A DNA stretch of 64,000 nt from Marthasterias glacialis (taxonomy: Eukaryota; Echinodermata; Asteroidea; Forcipulatida; Asteriidae), in NCBI GenBank assembly GCA_911728455.2, contig OU452230.1, forward strand, positions 7,610,512 to 7,674,511, read 5' to 3'. The notes beneath the pieces are model-generated. The model was not told where the DNA came from and did not search any database. It saw only the letters and a list, made by a program, of their open reading frames with translations. The translations under genes and the position numbers were made by a program. Of this stretch, positions 23,119 through 36,056 are shown piece after piece (within the stretch, counting starts at the first letter, position 1; each line of letters begins with the position of its first letter).

Positions 23119-24880
23119 CTAGATATAATGTGATTGTAATCAACAATCACAAAGCTGTTCCGAATATTGTTTCTTAAGGTACTTGATTTGTAGTTCTTGA
23201 GATATCGTCAAGCTTCCGGTTGACCCTAAATTTAAGACCAACATGCGGTCACGGTATCCCGAGGGTAATGTTGAATTATCAAGGACTATATAATTGAAAA
23301 AGATTTTTAAAATCGGCTGTGTACTTCTAAAGTCATGGTTCAGCTTCCGGTTTATTCGGATGTTAAGGTCAACCCGAGGTCACGTCAACTCGAAGCTCAT
23401 CTTTAATGCCCAATGACTATAATGACCGAAAAAAGTTTGAAAATCGGTTGTGCCCTTCTTCAGATATAGCGATATGAAGAGTTGCTTATTAAATATTCAC
23501 GCGACAGTCACGTGAGTAATTAGTTTCTTAAGCTAGTGAGGCCAAAAGATGCACCAGCAAAGCTAAAGTGATCATTGCCACCGTTACGCCCATGAAGTAT
23601 TTTAAGCCTACATGGTTATATTCCACTCGCGGGAAATTTCGATCTAGTGCAGTACATACGCACTTATAGCTATGGTGTTGACTGAGTTACCAATTAACAG
23701 TTAATTACTGAAGAAACACACTGCACTATAATAAATGTCAGTCTGGAATGACTTGTATTGTTCTCTCTGTTTTCAAATTGATTTGAGCTAAATAGGGAAC
23801 CTAAAATTGCATTTATTTTGAAAAATGTGTTCAAAAATGTCCAAATCTGGACACTTTTAAAACCTATGCCTTTTGTACATAGATTAAAAGCCCCGTTAAA
23901 ATTATGTCATAATGACGTGACGGTAAATGTTAGACCAGAAATCACATCTACAATAGAGGACAAGTCTATAACTGAAAAAGTTTGAGGATCGGACGTATAC
24001 TTTTTGAGATATGACGGACACAAACTTGACTAATTAAATATTCACGCGACGATAACGGTCATCCCTGATGACGTCACGACGAAAAAAATGTGTTTTTCAT
24101 ACTAACAAATTTTATAAGCTACAAGATGGTATGTAACTTATGACCATCCAATGCCTTTTAAAGAAAACCCTATCAAAACGCACGTTGCATGTATCGTTCG
24201 TACACATACAGAATGGGCTATACACTAACTATAGGTACTCTCTCGGTTACGATTCAAGTATCAAGGAAATCTCCAATGCATTGCCGTGATTGCGCAATCA
24301 AAACAGCTAGCCATGGTGTCCGATTTGTCACTTAATCGTTAAATTATCCTGGATATTGTACTTTTATTAGTTTTTAATGACCTGGAACATCTCTTATAAC
24401 AAGCGTTTAATTTTCCAAAACATCTTTTGTAATTTAGGAAACTAACAATTAACTTATTTAGAAAATATTGTTAAAAACTTTCCAAATCTGGACACTTTTT
24501 GAGCCATGCCTTTTGTACATAGATTAAAACCCGCATTATAAATGATGTCATGATGACGTGACGGGAAATGTTAGACCAGAAATCACATCTACAATATAGG
24601 ACAAGTCTATAACTGAAAAAAGTTTGAGGATCGGATGTATACTTCTTGAGATATGGTAGTTACAAGATTGCCTAATTAAATATTCACGTCATTATAACTC
24701 GGCTAATTAATTAAAAATTTCAACCAAATTTATTTTATGATAACTTCATGTCCTAAGCTTCCATTTAGTATAGGATTTGAGTTTGTCATACTTACAAATT
24801 CTAAGATTAGGGACGAACAAAAACGTGTACAAATGCTATGGGATTTTGAGACAGAAACAAATGTATAATAATAATAATAA
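23119..24880 (+). mobile_element. array unit 2 (1.76 kb, one A module, 3' hairpin missing)
   Basis: Starts CTAGATATAATG after a short AACAAGAACAAGAACAAGA bridge. The 5' hairpin of the GTGATTGT/ACAATCAC type is at 23130-23150, followed by AAAGCTGTTCCGA. Two related ~131-bp segments (anchored on AGCTTCCGGTT at 23211 and 23342) precede one ~547-bp A module, then a B module with TGACGTCA at 24069 and a tail ending in (AAT)n. The terminal CTGTTCCGACT hairpin is absent: (AAT)n runs straight into unit 3. No coding capacity. Confidence 0.7.
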
Positions 24881-27254
24881 CTAGACATTAAGATTTTGTC
24901 ACTAACAAAATCAAAGCTGTTCCGATTATTGTTTTTTAAGGTACTTGATTTGTAGTTCTTGAGATATCGTCAAGCTTCCGGTTGACCCTAAATTTAAGAC
25001 CAACATGCGGTCACGGTATCCCGAGGGTAATGTTGAATTTTCAAGGACTATATAATTGAAAAAGATTTTTAAAATTGGCTGTGTATTTCTTAAGTCATGG
25101 TTCAACTTCCGGTTTACTCGGATGTTAAGGTCAACCCGAGGTCACGTCTACCCGAAGCTCATCTTTAATGCCCAAGGACTATAATGACCGAAAAAAGTTT
25201 GAAAATCGGTTGTGCCCTTCTTCAGATATAGCGATATGAAGAGTTGCTTGTAAAATATTCACGCGACAGTCACGTGAGTAATTAGTTTCTTAAGATAGTG
25301 AGGCCAAAAGATGCACCAGCAAAGCTAAAGTGATCATTGCCACCGTTATGCTTATGAAGTATCATAAGCGTACATGGTTATATTCCAGTCGCGGTAAATT
25401 TCGATCTAGTGCAGTACATACGCACTTATAGCTATGGTGTTGACTGAGTTACCAATTAACAGTTAATTACTGAAGAAACACACTGCACCAAGATTAATGT
25501 CCGTCTGAAATGACTTGTATTGTTCTCTCTGTTTTCAAATTGATTTGAGCTAAATAGGGAACCTAAAATTGCATTTATTTTGAAAAATGTGTTCAAAACA
25601 ATGTCCAAATCTGGACACTTTTAAAACCTATGCCTTTTGTACATAGATTAAAAGCCCCGTTAAAATGATGTCATAATGACGTGACGGTAAATGTTAGACC
25701 AGAAATCACATCTACAATATAGGACAAGTCTATAACTTAAAAAGTTTGAGGATCGGTTGTGCCCTTCTTCAGATATAGCGATATGAAGGGTGGCTTATTA
25801 AATATTCACGCGACAGTCACGTGAGTAATTAGTTTCTTAAGCTAGTGAGGCCAAAAGATGCACCAGCAAAGCTAAAGTGATCATTGCCACCATTACGCTT
25901 ATGAAGTATCATAAGCGTACATGGTTATATTCCAGTCGCGGTAAATTTCGATCTAGTGCAGTACATACGCACTTATAGCTATGGTGTTGACTGAGTTACC
26001 AATTAACAGTTAATTACTGAAGAAACACACTGCACCAAGATTAATGTCCGTCTGAAATGACTTGTATTGTTCTCTCTGTTTTCAAATTGATTTGAGCTAA
26101 ATAGGGAACCTAAAATTGCATTTATTTTGAAAAATGTGTTCAAAACAATGTCCAAATCTGGACACTTTTAAAACCTATGCCTTTTGTACATAGATTAAAA
26201 GCCCCGTTAAAATGATGTCATAATGACGTGACGGTAAATGTTAGACCAGAAATCACATCTACAATATAGGACAAGTCTATAACTTAAAAAGGTTGAGGAT
26301 CGGACGTATACTTTTTGAGATATGACGGACACAAACTTGACTAATTAAATATTCACGCGACGATAACGGTCATCCCTGATGACGTCACGACGAAAAAAAT
26401 GTGTTTTTCATACTAACAAATTTTATAAGCTACAAGATGGTATGTAACTTATGAGCATCCAATGCCTTTTAAAGAAAACCCTATCAAAACGCACGTTGCA
26501 TGTATCGTTCGTACACATACAGAATGGGCTATACACTAACTATAGGTACTCTCTCGGTTACGATTCAAATATCAAGGAAATCTCCAATGCATTGCCGTGA
26601 TTGCGCAATCAAAACAGCTAGCCATGGTGTCCGATTTGTCACTTAATCGTTAAATTATCCTGGATATTGTACTTTTATTAGTTTTTAATGACCTGGAACA
26701 TCCCTTATAACAAGCGTTTAACTTTCCAAAACATCTTTTGTAATTTAGGAAACTAACAATTAACTTATTTAGAAAATATTGTTAAAAACTTTCCAAATCT
26801 GGACACTTTTTGAGCCATGCCTTTTGTACATAGATTAAAACCCGCATTATAAATGATGTCATGATGACGTGACGGGAAATGTTAGACCAGAAATCACATC
26901 TACAATATAGGACAAGTCTATAACTGAAAAAAGTTTGAGGATCGGATGTATACTTCTTGAGATATGGTAGTTACAAGATTGCCTAATTAAATATTCACGT
27001 CATTATAACTCGGCTAATTAATTAAAAATTTCAACCAAATTTATTTTATGATAACTTCATGTCCTAAGCTTCAATTTAGTATAGGATTTGAGTTTGTCAT
27101 ACTTACAAATTCTAAGATTAGGGACGAACAAAAACGTGTACAAATGCTATGGGATTTTGAGACAGAAACAAATGTATAATAATAATAATAATAATAAAAA
27201 TAATAATCAGAAGAAAAACAAAACCTGTTCCGACTGCTAAGTCGGAACAGCTAA
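24881..27254 (+). mobile_element. array unit 3 (2.37 kb, two A modules)
   Basis: Starts CTAGACATTAAG. The 5' hairpin is a different sequence, GATTTTGT/ACAAAATC (24892-24912). It contains paired ~131-bp segments, two ~547-bp A modules starting at about 25209 and 25756, a 642-bp B module from about 26304 (TGACGTCA at 26380), a tail, (AAT)n and the 3' hairpin at 27225-27250 followed by CTAA. It directly abuts unit 4. Confidence 0.72.
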
Positions 27255-29393
27255 CTAGACATTAAGATTTTGTCTCTAGGACAAAATCAAAGCTGTTCCG
27301 ATTATTGTTTCTTAAGGTACTTGATTTGTAGTTCTTGACCCGGAAGTTAAGGTCAACCCGAGGTCACGTCAACTCGAAGCTCATATTTAATGCCCAATGA
27401 CTGTATGACCGAAACAAGTTTGGAAATCGGTTGTTCCCTTCTTCAGATATAGCGATATGAAGAGTTGCTTATTAAATATTCACGCGACAGTCACGTGAGT
27501 AATTAGTTTCTTAAGCTAGTGAGCCCAAAAGATGCACCAGCAAAGCTAAAGTGATCATTGCCACCATTACGCCCATGAAGTTTTATAAGCATCCATGGTT
27601 ATATCCAATCGCGGGAAATTTCGATCTAGTGCAGTACATACGCATTGATAGCTATGGTGTTAACTGAGTTACCAATTAACAGTTAATTACTGAAGAAACA
27701 CACTGCACTATAATTAATGTCAGTCTGAAATGACTTGTATTGTGCTCTCTGTTTTCAAATTGATTTGAGCTAAATAGGGAACCTGAAATTGAATTTATTT
27801 TGAAAAATGTGTTCAAAAATGTCCAAATCTGGACACTTTTAAAACCTATGCCTTTTGTACATAGATTAAAAGCCCCGTTAAAATGATGTCATAATGACGT
27901 GAAGGTAAATGTTAGACCAGAAATCACATCTACAATATAGGACAAGCCTATCACTGAAAAAGTTTCAGGATCGGTTGTGCCCTTCTTCAGATATAGCGAT
28001 ATAAACAGTTGCTTATTAAATATTCACGCGATAGTCACGTGAGTAATTAGTTTCTTAAGCTAGTGAGCCCAAAAGATGCACCAGCAAAGCTAATGTGATC
28101 ATTGCCACCATTACGCCTATGAAGTTTTATAAGCATACATGGTTATATTCAAGTCGCGGGAAATTTCGATCTAGTGCAGTACATACGCACTCATAGCTAT
28201 GGTGTTGACTGAGTTACCAATTAACAGTTAATTACTGAAGAAACACACTGCACCAAGATTAATGTCCGTCTGAAATGACTTGTATTGTTCTCTCTGTTTT
28301 CAAATTGATTTGAGCTAAATAGGGAACCTAAAATTGCATTTATTTTGAAAAATGTGTTCAAAAATGTCCAAATCTGGACACTTTTAAAACCTATGCCTTT
28401 TGTACATAGATTAAAAGCCCCGTTAAAATGATGTCATAATGACGTGACGGTAAATGTTAGACCAGAAATCACATCTACAATATAGGACAAGTCTATAAGT
28501 GAAAAAGGTTGAGGATCGGACGTATACTTTTTGAGATATGACGGACACAAACTTGACTAATTAAATATTCACGCGACGATAACGGTCATCCCTGATGACG
28601 TCACGACGAAAAAAATGTGTTTTTCATACTAACAAATTTTATAAGCTACAAGATGGTATGTAACTTATGACCATCCAATGCCTTTTAAAGAAAACCCTAT
28701 CAAAACGCACGTTGCATGTATCGTTCGTACACATACAGAATGGGCTATACACTAACTATAGGTACTCTCTCGGTTACGATTCAAATATCAAGGAAATCTC
28801 CAATGCATTGCCGTGATTGCGCAATCAAAACAGCTAGCCATGGTGTCCGATTTGTCACTTAATCGTTAAATTATCCTGGATATTGTACTTTTATTAGTTT
28901 TTAATGACCTGGAACATCTCTTATAATAAGCGTTTAACTTTTCAAAACATCTTATGTAATTTAGGAAACTAACAATTAACTTATTTAGAAAATATTGTGT
29001 TAAAAACTTTCCAAATCTGGACACTTTTTGAGCCATGCCTTTTGTACATAGATTAAAACCCGCATTATAAATGACGTCATGATGACGTGACGGGAAATGT
29101 TAGACCAGAAATCACATCTACAATATAGGACAAGTCTATAACTGAAAAAAGTTTGAGGATCGGATGTATATTTCTTGAGATATGGTAGTTACAAGATTGC
29201 CTAATTAAATATTCACGTCATTATAACTCGGCTAATTAATTAAAAATTTCAACCAAATTTATTTTATGATAACTTGATGTCCTAAGCTTCAATTTAGTAT
29301 AAGATTTGAGTTTATCATACTTACAAATTCTAAGATTAGGGACGAACAAAAACGTGTACAAATGCTATGGGATTTTGAGACAGAAACAAATGT

Positions 29394-29424
<31 letters not shown>

Positions 29425-29481
29425 TAATAATCAGAAGAAAAACAAAACCTGTTCCGACTGCTAAGTCGGAACAGCTAATAA
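27255..29481 (+). mobile_element. array unit 4 (2.23 kb, internally deleted left part)
   Basis: Starts CTAGACATTAAG with 5' hairpin GATTTTGTC/GACAAAATC (27266-27288). After GTAGTTCTTGACCCGGAAGT (about 27330) the first ~131-bp segment is missing, so most of the paired core repeat is deleted relative to unit 5. Two A modules follow, then the B module (TGACGTCA at 28596), the tail, (AAT)n and the 3' hairpin at 29449-29474. No coding capacity. Confidence 0.72.
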
Positions 29482-31791
29482 CTAGACATTAAGATTTTGT
29501 CTCTAGGACAAAATCAAAGCTGTTCCGATTATTGTTTCTTAAGGTACTTGATTTGTTGTTCTTGAGATATCGTCAAGCTTCCGGTTGACCCTAAATTTAA
29601 GACCAACATGCGGTCACGGTATCCCGAGGGTAATGTTGAATTTTCAAGGACTATATAATTGAAAAAGATTTTTAAAATTGGCTGTGTACTTCTTAAGTCA
29701 TGGTTTAACTTCCGGTTTAGCCGGATGTTAAGGTCAACCCGAGGTCACGTCAACTCGAAGCTCATCTTTAATGCCCAATGACTATATGACCGAAACAAGT
29801 TTGAAAATCGGTTGTGCCCTTTTTCATTATAGCGATATGAAGAGTTGCTTATTAAATATTCACGCGACAGTCACGTGAGTAATTAGTTTCATAAGATAGT
29901 GAGGCCAAAAGATGCACCAGCAAAGCTAAAGTGATCATTGCCACCATTACGCCCATGAAGTATCATAAGCGTGCATGGTTATATTATAGTAGCGGGAAAT
30001 TTCGATCTAGTGCAGTACATACGCACTAATAGCTATGGTGTTGACTGAGTTACCAATTAACAGTTAATTACTGAAGAAACACACTGCACCAAGATTAATG
30101 TCCGTCTGAAATGACTTGTATTGTTCTCTCTGTTTTCAAATTGATTTGAGCTAAATAGGGAACCTAAAATTGCATTTATTTAGAAAAATGTGTTCAAAAA
30201 TGTCCAAATCTGGACACGTTTAAAACCTATGCCTTTTGTACTTAGATTAAAAAGCCCCGTTAAAATGATGTCATAATGACATGACGGTAAATGATAGACA
30301 AGAAATCACATGTACAATATAGGACAAGTCTATAACTAAAAAAGTTTGAAAATCGATTGTGCCCTTCTTCAGATATAGCGATATGAAGAGTTGCTTATTA
30401 AATATTCACGCGACAGTCACGTGAGTAATTAGTTTCTTAAGCTAGTGAGGCCAAAAGATGCACCAGCAAAGCTAAAGTGATCATTGCCACCATTACGCGC
30501 ATAAATGTTACAAGCCTACATGGTTATAGTCCACTCGCGGGAAATTTCGATGTAGTGCAGTACATACGCACTTATAGCTATGGTGTTGACTGAGTTACCA
30601 ATTAACAGTTAATTACTAAAGAAACACACTGCACTATAATAAATGTCAGTCTGAAATGACTTGTATTGTTCTCTCTGTTTTCAAATTGATTTGAGCTAAA
30701 TAGGGAACCTAAAATTGCATTTATTTTGAAAAATGTGTTCAAAAATGTCCAAATCTGGACACTTTTAAAACCTATGCCTTTTGTACATAGATTAAAAGCC
30801 CCGTTAAAATGATGTCATAATGACGTGACGGTAAATGTTAGACCAGAAATCACATCTACAATAGAGGACAAGTCTATAACTGAAAAAGTTTGAGGATCGG
30901 ACGTATACTTTTTGAGATATGACGGACACAAACTTGACTAATTAAATATTCACGCCAAGATAACGGTCATCCCTGATGACGTCACGACGAAAAAAATGTG
31001 TTTTTCATACTAACAAATTTTATAAGCTACAAGATGGTATGTAACTTATGACCATCCAATGCCTTTTAAAGAAAACCCTATCAAAACGCACGTTGCATGT
31101 ATCGTTCGTACACATACAGAATGGGCTATACACTAACTATAGGTACTCTCTCGGTTACGATTCAAATATCAAGGAAATCTCCAATGCATTGCCGTGATTG
31201 CGCAATCAAAACAGCTAGCCATGGTGTCCGATTTGTCACTGAATCGTTAAATTATCCTGGATATTGTACTTTTATTAGTTTTTAATGACCTGGAACATCT
31301 CTTATAACAAGCTTTTAACTTTCCAAAACATCTTTTGTAATTTAGGAAACTAACAATTAACTTATTTAGAAAATATTGTTAAAAACTTTCCAAATCTGGA
31401 CACTTTTTGAGCCATGCCTTTTGTACATAGATTAAAACCCGCATTATAAATGATGTCATGATGACGTGACGGGAAATGTTAGGCCAGAAATCACATCTAC
31501 AATATAGGACAAGTCTATAACTGAAAAAAGTTTGAGGATCGGATGTATACTTCTTGAGATATGGTAGTTACAAGATTGCCTAATTAAATATTCACGTCAT
31601 TATAACTCGGCTAATTAATTAAAAATTTCAACCAAATTTATTTTATGATAACTTCATGTCCTAAGCTTCAATTTAGTATAGGATTTGAGTTTGTCATACT
31701 TACAAATTCTAAGATTAGGGACGAACAAAAACGTGTACAAATGCTATGGGATTTTGAGACAGAAACAAATGTATAATAATAATAATAATAA
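29482..31791 (+). mobile_element. array unit 5 (2.31 kb, 3' hairpin missing)
   Basis: Starts CTAGACATTAAG with 5' hairpin GATTTTGTC/GACAAAATC (29493-29515). Paired ~131-bp segments, two A modules, a B module (TGACGTCA at 30977), a tail and (AAT)n follow. As in unit 2, the terminal hairpin is lacking and (AAT)n joins the next CTAGAC directly. The 62-codon frame at 31097-31285 exists only because one copy has GAATCG where most copies have the stop in TTAATCG. Its reappearance at 35302-35490 has the same cause, so it is not a gene. Confidence 0.7.
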
Positions 31792-34235
31792 CTAGACATT
31801 AAGATTTTGTCTCTAGGACAAAATCAAAGCTGTTCCGATTATTGTTTCTTAAGGTACTTGATTTGTAGTTCTTGAGATATCGTCAAGCTTCCGGTTGACC
31901 CTCAATTTAAGACCAACATGCGGTCACAGTATCCCGAGGGTAATATTGAATTTTCAAGGACTATATAATTGAAAAAGATTTTTAAAATTGGCTGTGTACT
32001 TCTTAAGTCATGGTTAAACTTCCGGTTTACCCGGATATTAAGGTCAACCCGAGGTCACGTCAACCCGAAGCTCATCTTTAATGCCCAATGACTATAATGA
32101 CCGAAACAAGTTTGAAAATCGGTTGTGCCCTTTTCAGATATAGCGATATGAAGAGTTGCTTATTAAATATTCACGCGACAGTCACGTGAGTAATTACTTT
32201 CTTAAGCTAGTGAGGCCAAAAGATGCACCAGCAAAGCTAAAGTGATCATTGCCACCATTAAGCCCATGCAGTATTATGAGCCTATGATGGTATTCAAGTC
32301 GGGGTAAATTTCGATCTAGTGCAGTACATACGCACTTATAGCTATGGTGTTGACTGAGTTACCAATTAACAGTTAATTACTGAAGAAACACACTGCACCA
32401 AGATTAATGTCCGTCTGAAATGACTTGTATTGTTCTCTCTGTTTTCAAATTGATTTGAGCTAAATAGGGAACCTAAAATTGCATTTATTTTGAAAAATGT
32501 GTTCAAAACAATGTCCAAATCTGGACACTTTTAAAACCTATGCCTTTTGTACATAGATTAAAAGCCCCGTTAAAATGATGTCATAATGACGTGACGGTAA
32601 ATGATAGACTTGAAATCACATCTACAATATAGGACAAGTCCATAACTGAAAAAGTTTGAAAATCGGTTGTGCCCTTTTTCAAATAGCGATATGAAGAGTT
32701 GATTATTAAATATTCACGCGACAGTCACGTGAGTAATTAGTTTCTTAAGCTAGTGAGGCCAAAAGATGCACCAGCAAAGCTAAAGTGATCATTGCCACCG
32801 TTACGCCCATGAAGTATTATAAGCCTACATGGTTATATTCCACTCGCGGGAAATTTCGATGTAGTGCAGTACATACGCACTTATAGCTATGGTGTTGACT
32901 GAGTTACCAATTAACAGTTAATTACTAGAGAAACACACTGCACCAAGATTAATGTCCGTCTGAATTGACTTGTATTGTTCTCTCTGTTTTCAAATTGATT
33001 AGAGCTAAATAGGGAACCTAAAATTGCATTTATTTTGAAAAATGTGTTCAAAAATGTCCAAATCTGGACACTTTTAAAACCTATGCCTTTTGTACATAGA
33101 TTAAAAGCCCCGTTAAAATGATGTCATAATGACGTGACGGTAAATGTTAGACCAGAAATCACATGTACAATATAGGACAAGTCTATAACTGAAAAAGTTT
33201 GAGGATCGGACGTATACTTTTTGAGATATGACGGACACAAACTTGACTAATTAAATATTCACGCGACGATAACGGTCATCCCTGATGACGTCACGACGAA
33301 AAAATTGTGTTTTCCATACTAACAAATTTTATAAGCTACAAGATGGTATGTAACTTATGACCATCCAATGCCTTTTAAAGAAAACCCTATCAAAACGCAC
33401 GTTGCATGTATCGTTCGTACACATACAGAATGGGCTATACACTAACTATAGGTACTCTCTCGGTTACGATTCAAATATCAAGGAAATCTCCAATGCATTG
33501 CCGTGATTGCGCAATCAAAACAGCTAGCCATGGTGTCCGATTTGTCACTTAATTGTTAAATTATCCTGAATATTGTACTTTTATTAGTTTTTAATGACCT
33601 GGAACATCTCTTATAACAAGCGTTTAACTTTCCAAAACATCTTTTGTAATTTAGGAAACTAACAATTAACTTATTTAGAAAATATTGTTAAAAAGTTTCC
33701 AAATCTGGACACTTTTTGAGCCATGCCTTTTGTACATAGATTAAAACCCGCATTATAAATGATGTCATGATGACGTGACGGGAAATGTTAGACCAGAAAT
33801 CACATCTACAATATAGGACAAGTCTATAACTGAAAAAAGTTTGAGGATCGGATGTATACTTCTTGAGATATGGTAGTTACAAGATTGCCTAATTAAATAT
33901 TCACGTCATTATAACTCGGCTAATTAATTAAAAATTTCAACCAAATTTATTTTATGATAACTTCATGTCCTAAGCTTCAATTTAGTATAGGATTTGAGTT
34001 TGTCATACTTACAAATTCTAAGATTAGGGACGAACAAAAACGTGTACAAATGCTATGGGATTTTGAGACAGAAACAAATGTATAATAATAATAATAATAA
34101 TAAAAATAATAATCAGAAGAAAAACAAAACCTGTTCCGACTGCTAAGTCGGAACAGCTAATAATAAAAATAATAATCAGAAGAAAAACAAAACCTGTTCC
34201 GACTGCTATGTCGGAACAGCTAATAATAATAATAA
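31792..34235 (+). mobile_element. array unit 6 (2.44 kb, duplicated 3' end)
   Basis: Starts CTAGACATTAAG with 5' hairpin GATTTTGTC/GACAAAATC (31803-31825). It has paired ~131-bp segments, two A modules, a B module (TGACGTCA at 33286), a tail and (AAT)n. The 3' terminus is present twice in tandem: hairpins at 34131-34156 and 34194-34219, each preceded by AATAATCAGAAGAAAAACAA. Extra tandem 3' ends are a known feature of Helitron-class elements. Confidence 0.72.
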
Positions 34236-36056
34236 CTAGATATAATGTGATTGTAATCAACAATCACAAAGCTGTTCCGAATATTGTTTCTTAAGGTACT
34301 TGATTTGTAGTTCTTGAGATATCGTCAAGCTTCCGGTTGACCCTAAATTTAAGACCAACATGCGGTCACGGTATCCCGAGGGTAATGTTGAATTATCAAG
34401 GACTATATAATTGAAAAAGATTTTTAAAATCGGCTGTGTACTTCTTAAGTCATGGTTCAGCTTCCGGTTTACTCGGATGTTAAGGTCAACCCGAGGTCAC
34501 GTCAACTCGAAGCTCATCTTTAATGCCCAATGACTATAATGACCGAAAAAAGTTTGAAAATCGGTTGTGCCCTTCTTCAGATATAGCGATATGAAGAGTT
34601 GCTTATTAAATATTCACGCGACAGTCACGTGAGTAATTAGTTTCTTAAGCTAGTGAGGCCAAAAGATGCACCAGCAAAGCTAAAGTGATCATTGCCACCG
34701 TTACGCTCATGAAGTGTTATAAGCCTACATGGTTATATTCCAGTAGCGGGAAATTTCGATCTAGTGCAGTACATACGCACTTATAGCTATGGTGTTGACT
34801 GAGTTACCAATTAACAATTACTGAAGAAACACATTGCACTATAATAAATGTCAGTCTGGAATGACTTGTATTGTTCTCTCTGTTTTCAAATTGATTTGAG
34901 CTAAAAAGGGAACCTAAAATTGCATTTATTTTGAAAAATGTGTTCAAAAATGTCCAAATCTGGACACTTTTAAAACCTATGCCTTTTGTACATAGATTAA
35001 AAGCCCCGTTAAAATGATGTCATAATGACGTGACGGTAAATGTTAGACCAGAAATCACATCTACAATAGAGGACAAGTCTATAACTGAAAAAGTTTGAGG
35101 ATCGGACGTATACTTTTTGAGATATGACGGACACAAACTTGACTAATTAAATATTTACGCGACGATAACGGTCATCCCTGATGACGTCACGACGAAAAAA
35201 ATGTGTTTTTCATACTAACAAATTTTATAAGCTACAAGATGGTATGTAACTTATGACCATCCAATGCCTTTTAAAGAAAACCCTATCAAAACGCACGTTG
35301 CATGTATCGTTCGTACACATACAGAATGGGCTATACACTAACTATAGGTACTCTCTCGGTTACGATTCAAATATCAAGGAAATCTCCAATGCATTGCCGT
35401 GATTGCGCAATCAAAACAGCTAGCCATGGTGTCCGATTTGTCACTAAATCGTTAAATTATCCTGGATATTGTACTTTTATTAGTTTTTAATGACCTGGAA
35501 CATCTCTTATAATAAGCGTTTAACTTTCCAAAACATCTTATGTAATTTAGGAAACTAACAATTAACTTTTTTAGAAAATATTGTGTTAAAAACTTTCCAA
35601 ATCTGGACACTTTTTGAGCCATGCCTTTTGTACATAGATTAAAACCCGCATTATAAATGATGTCATGATGACGTGACGGGAAATGTTAGACCAGAAATCA
35701 CATCTACAATATACGACAAGTCTATAACTGAAAAAAGTTTGAGGATCGGATGTATACTCCTTGAGATATGGTAGTTACAAGATTGCCTAATTAAATATTC
35801 ACGTCATTATAACTCGGCTAATTAATTAAAAATTTCAACCAAATTTATTTTATGATAACTTCATGTCCTAAGCTTCAATTTAGTATAGGATTTGAGTTTG
35901 TCATACTTACACATTCTAAGATTAGGGAAGAACAAAAACGTGTACAAATGCTATGGGATTTTGAGACGGAAACAAAGTATAATAATAATAATAATAAAAA
36001 CAATAAAAATCTTGACGAAAACAAAACCTGTTCCGACTGCTATGTCGGAACAGCTA
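34236..36056 (+). mobile_element. array unit 7 (1.82 kb, one A module, last unit)
   Basis: Starts CTAGATATAATG with the GTGATTGT/ACAATCAC hairpin (34247-34267), so it belongs to the same subtype as units 1 and 2, not to units 3-6. It has one A module, a B module (TGACGTCA at 35182), a tail and the 3' hairpin at 36028-36053 followed by CTAA and then the ACAAGA microsatellite. The hairpin's innermost pair is T/T instead of T/A (loop side GCTATG). Confidence 0.72.

Noticed and set aside
31097..31285. 62-codon ORF repeated at 35302-35490
   Set aside because: The same position in units 2, 3, 4 and 6 has an in-frame TAA. Only single-base changes keep these two open.
16174..36056. CRISPR-like array
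   Set aside because: Repeats are hundreds to thousands of bases long with no short repeat/spacer alternation, and the DNA is clearly eukaryotic.
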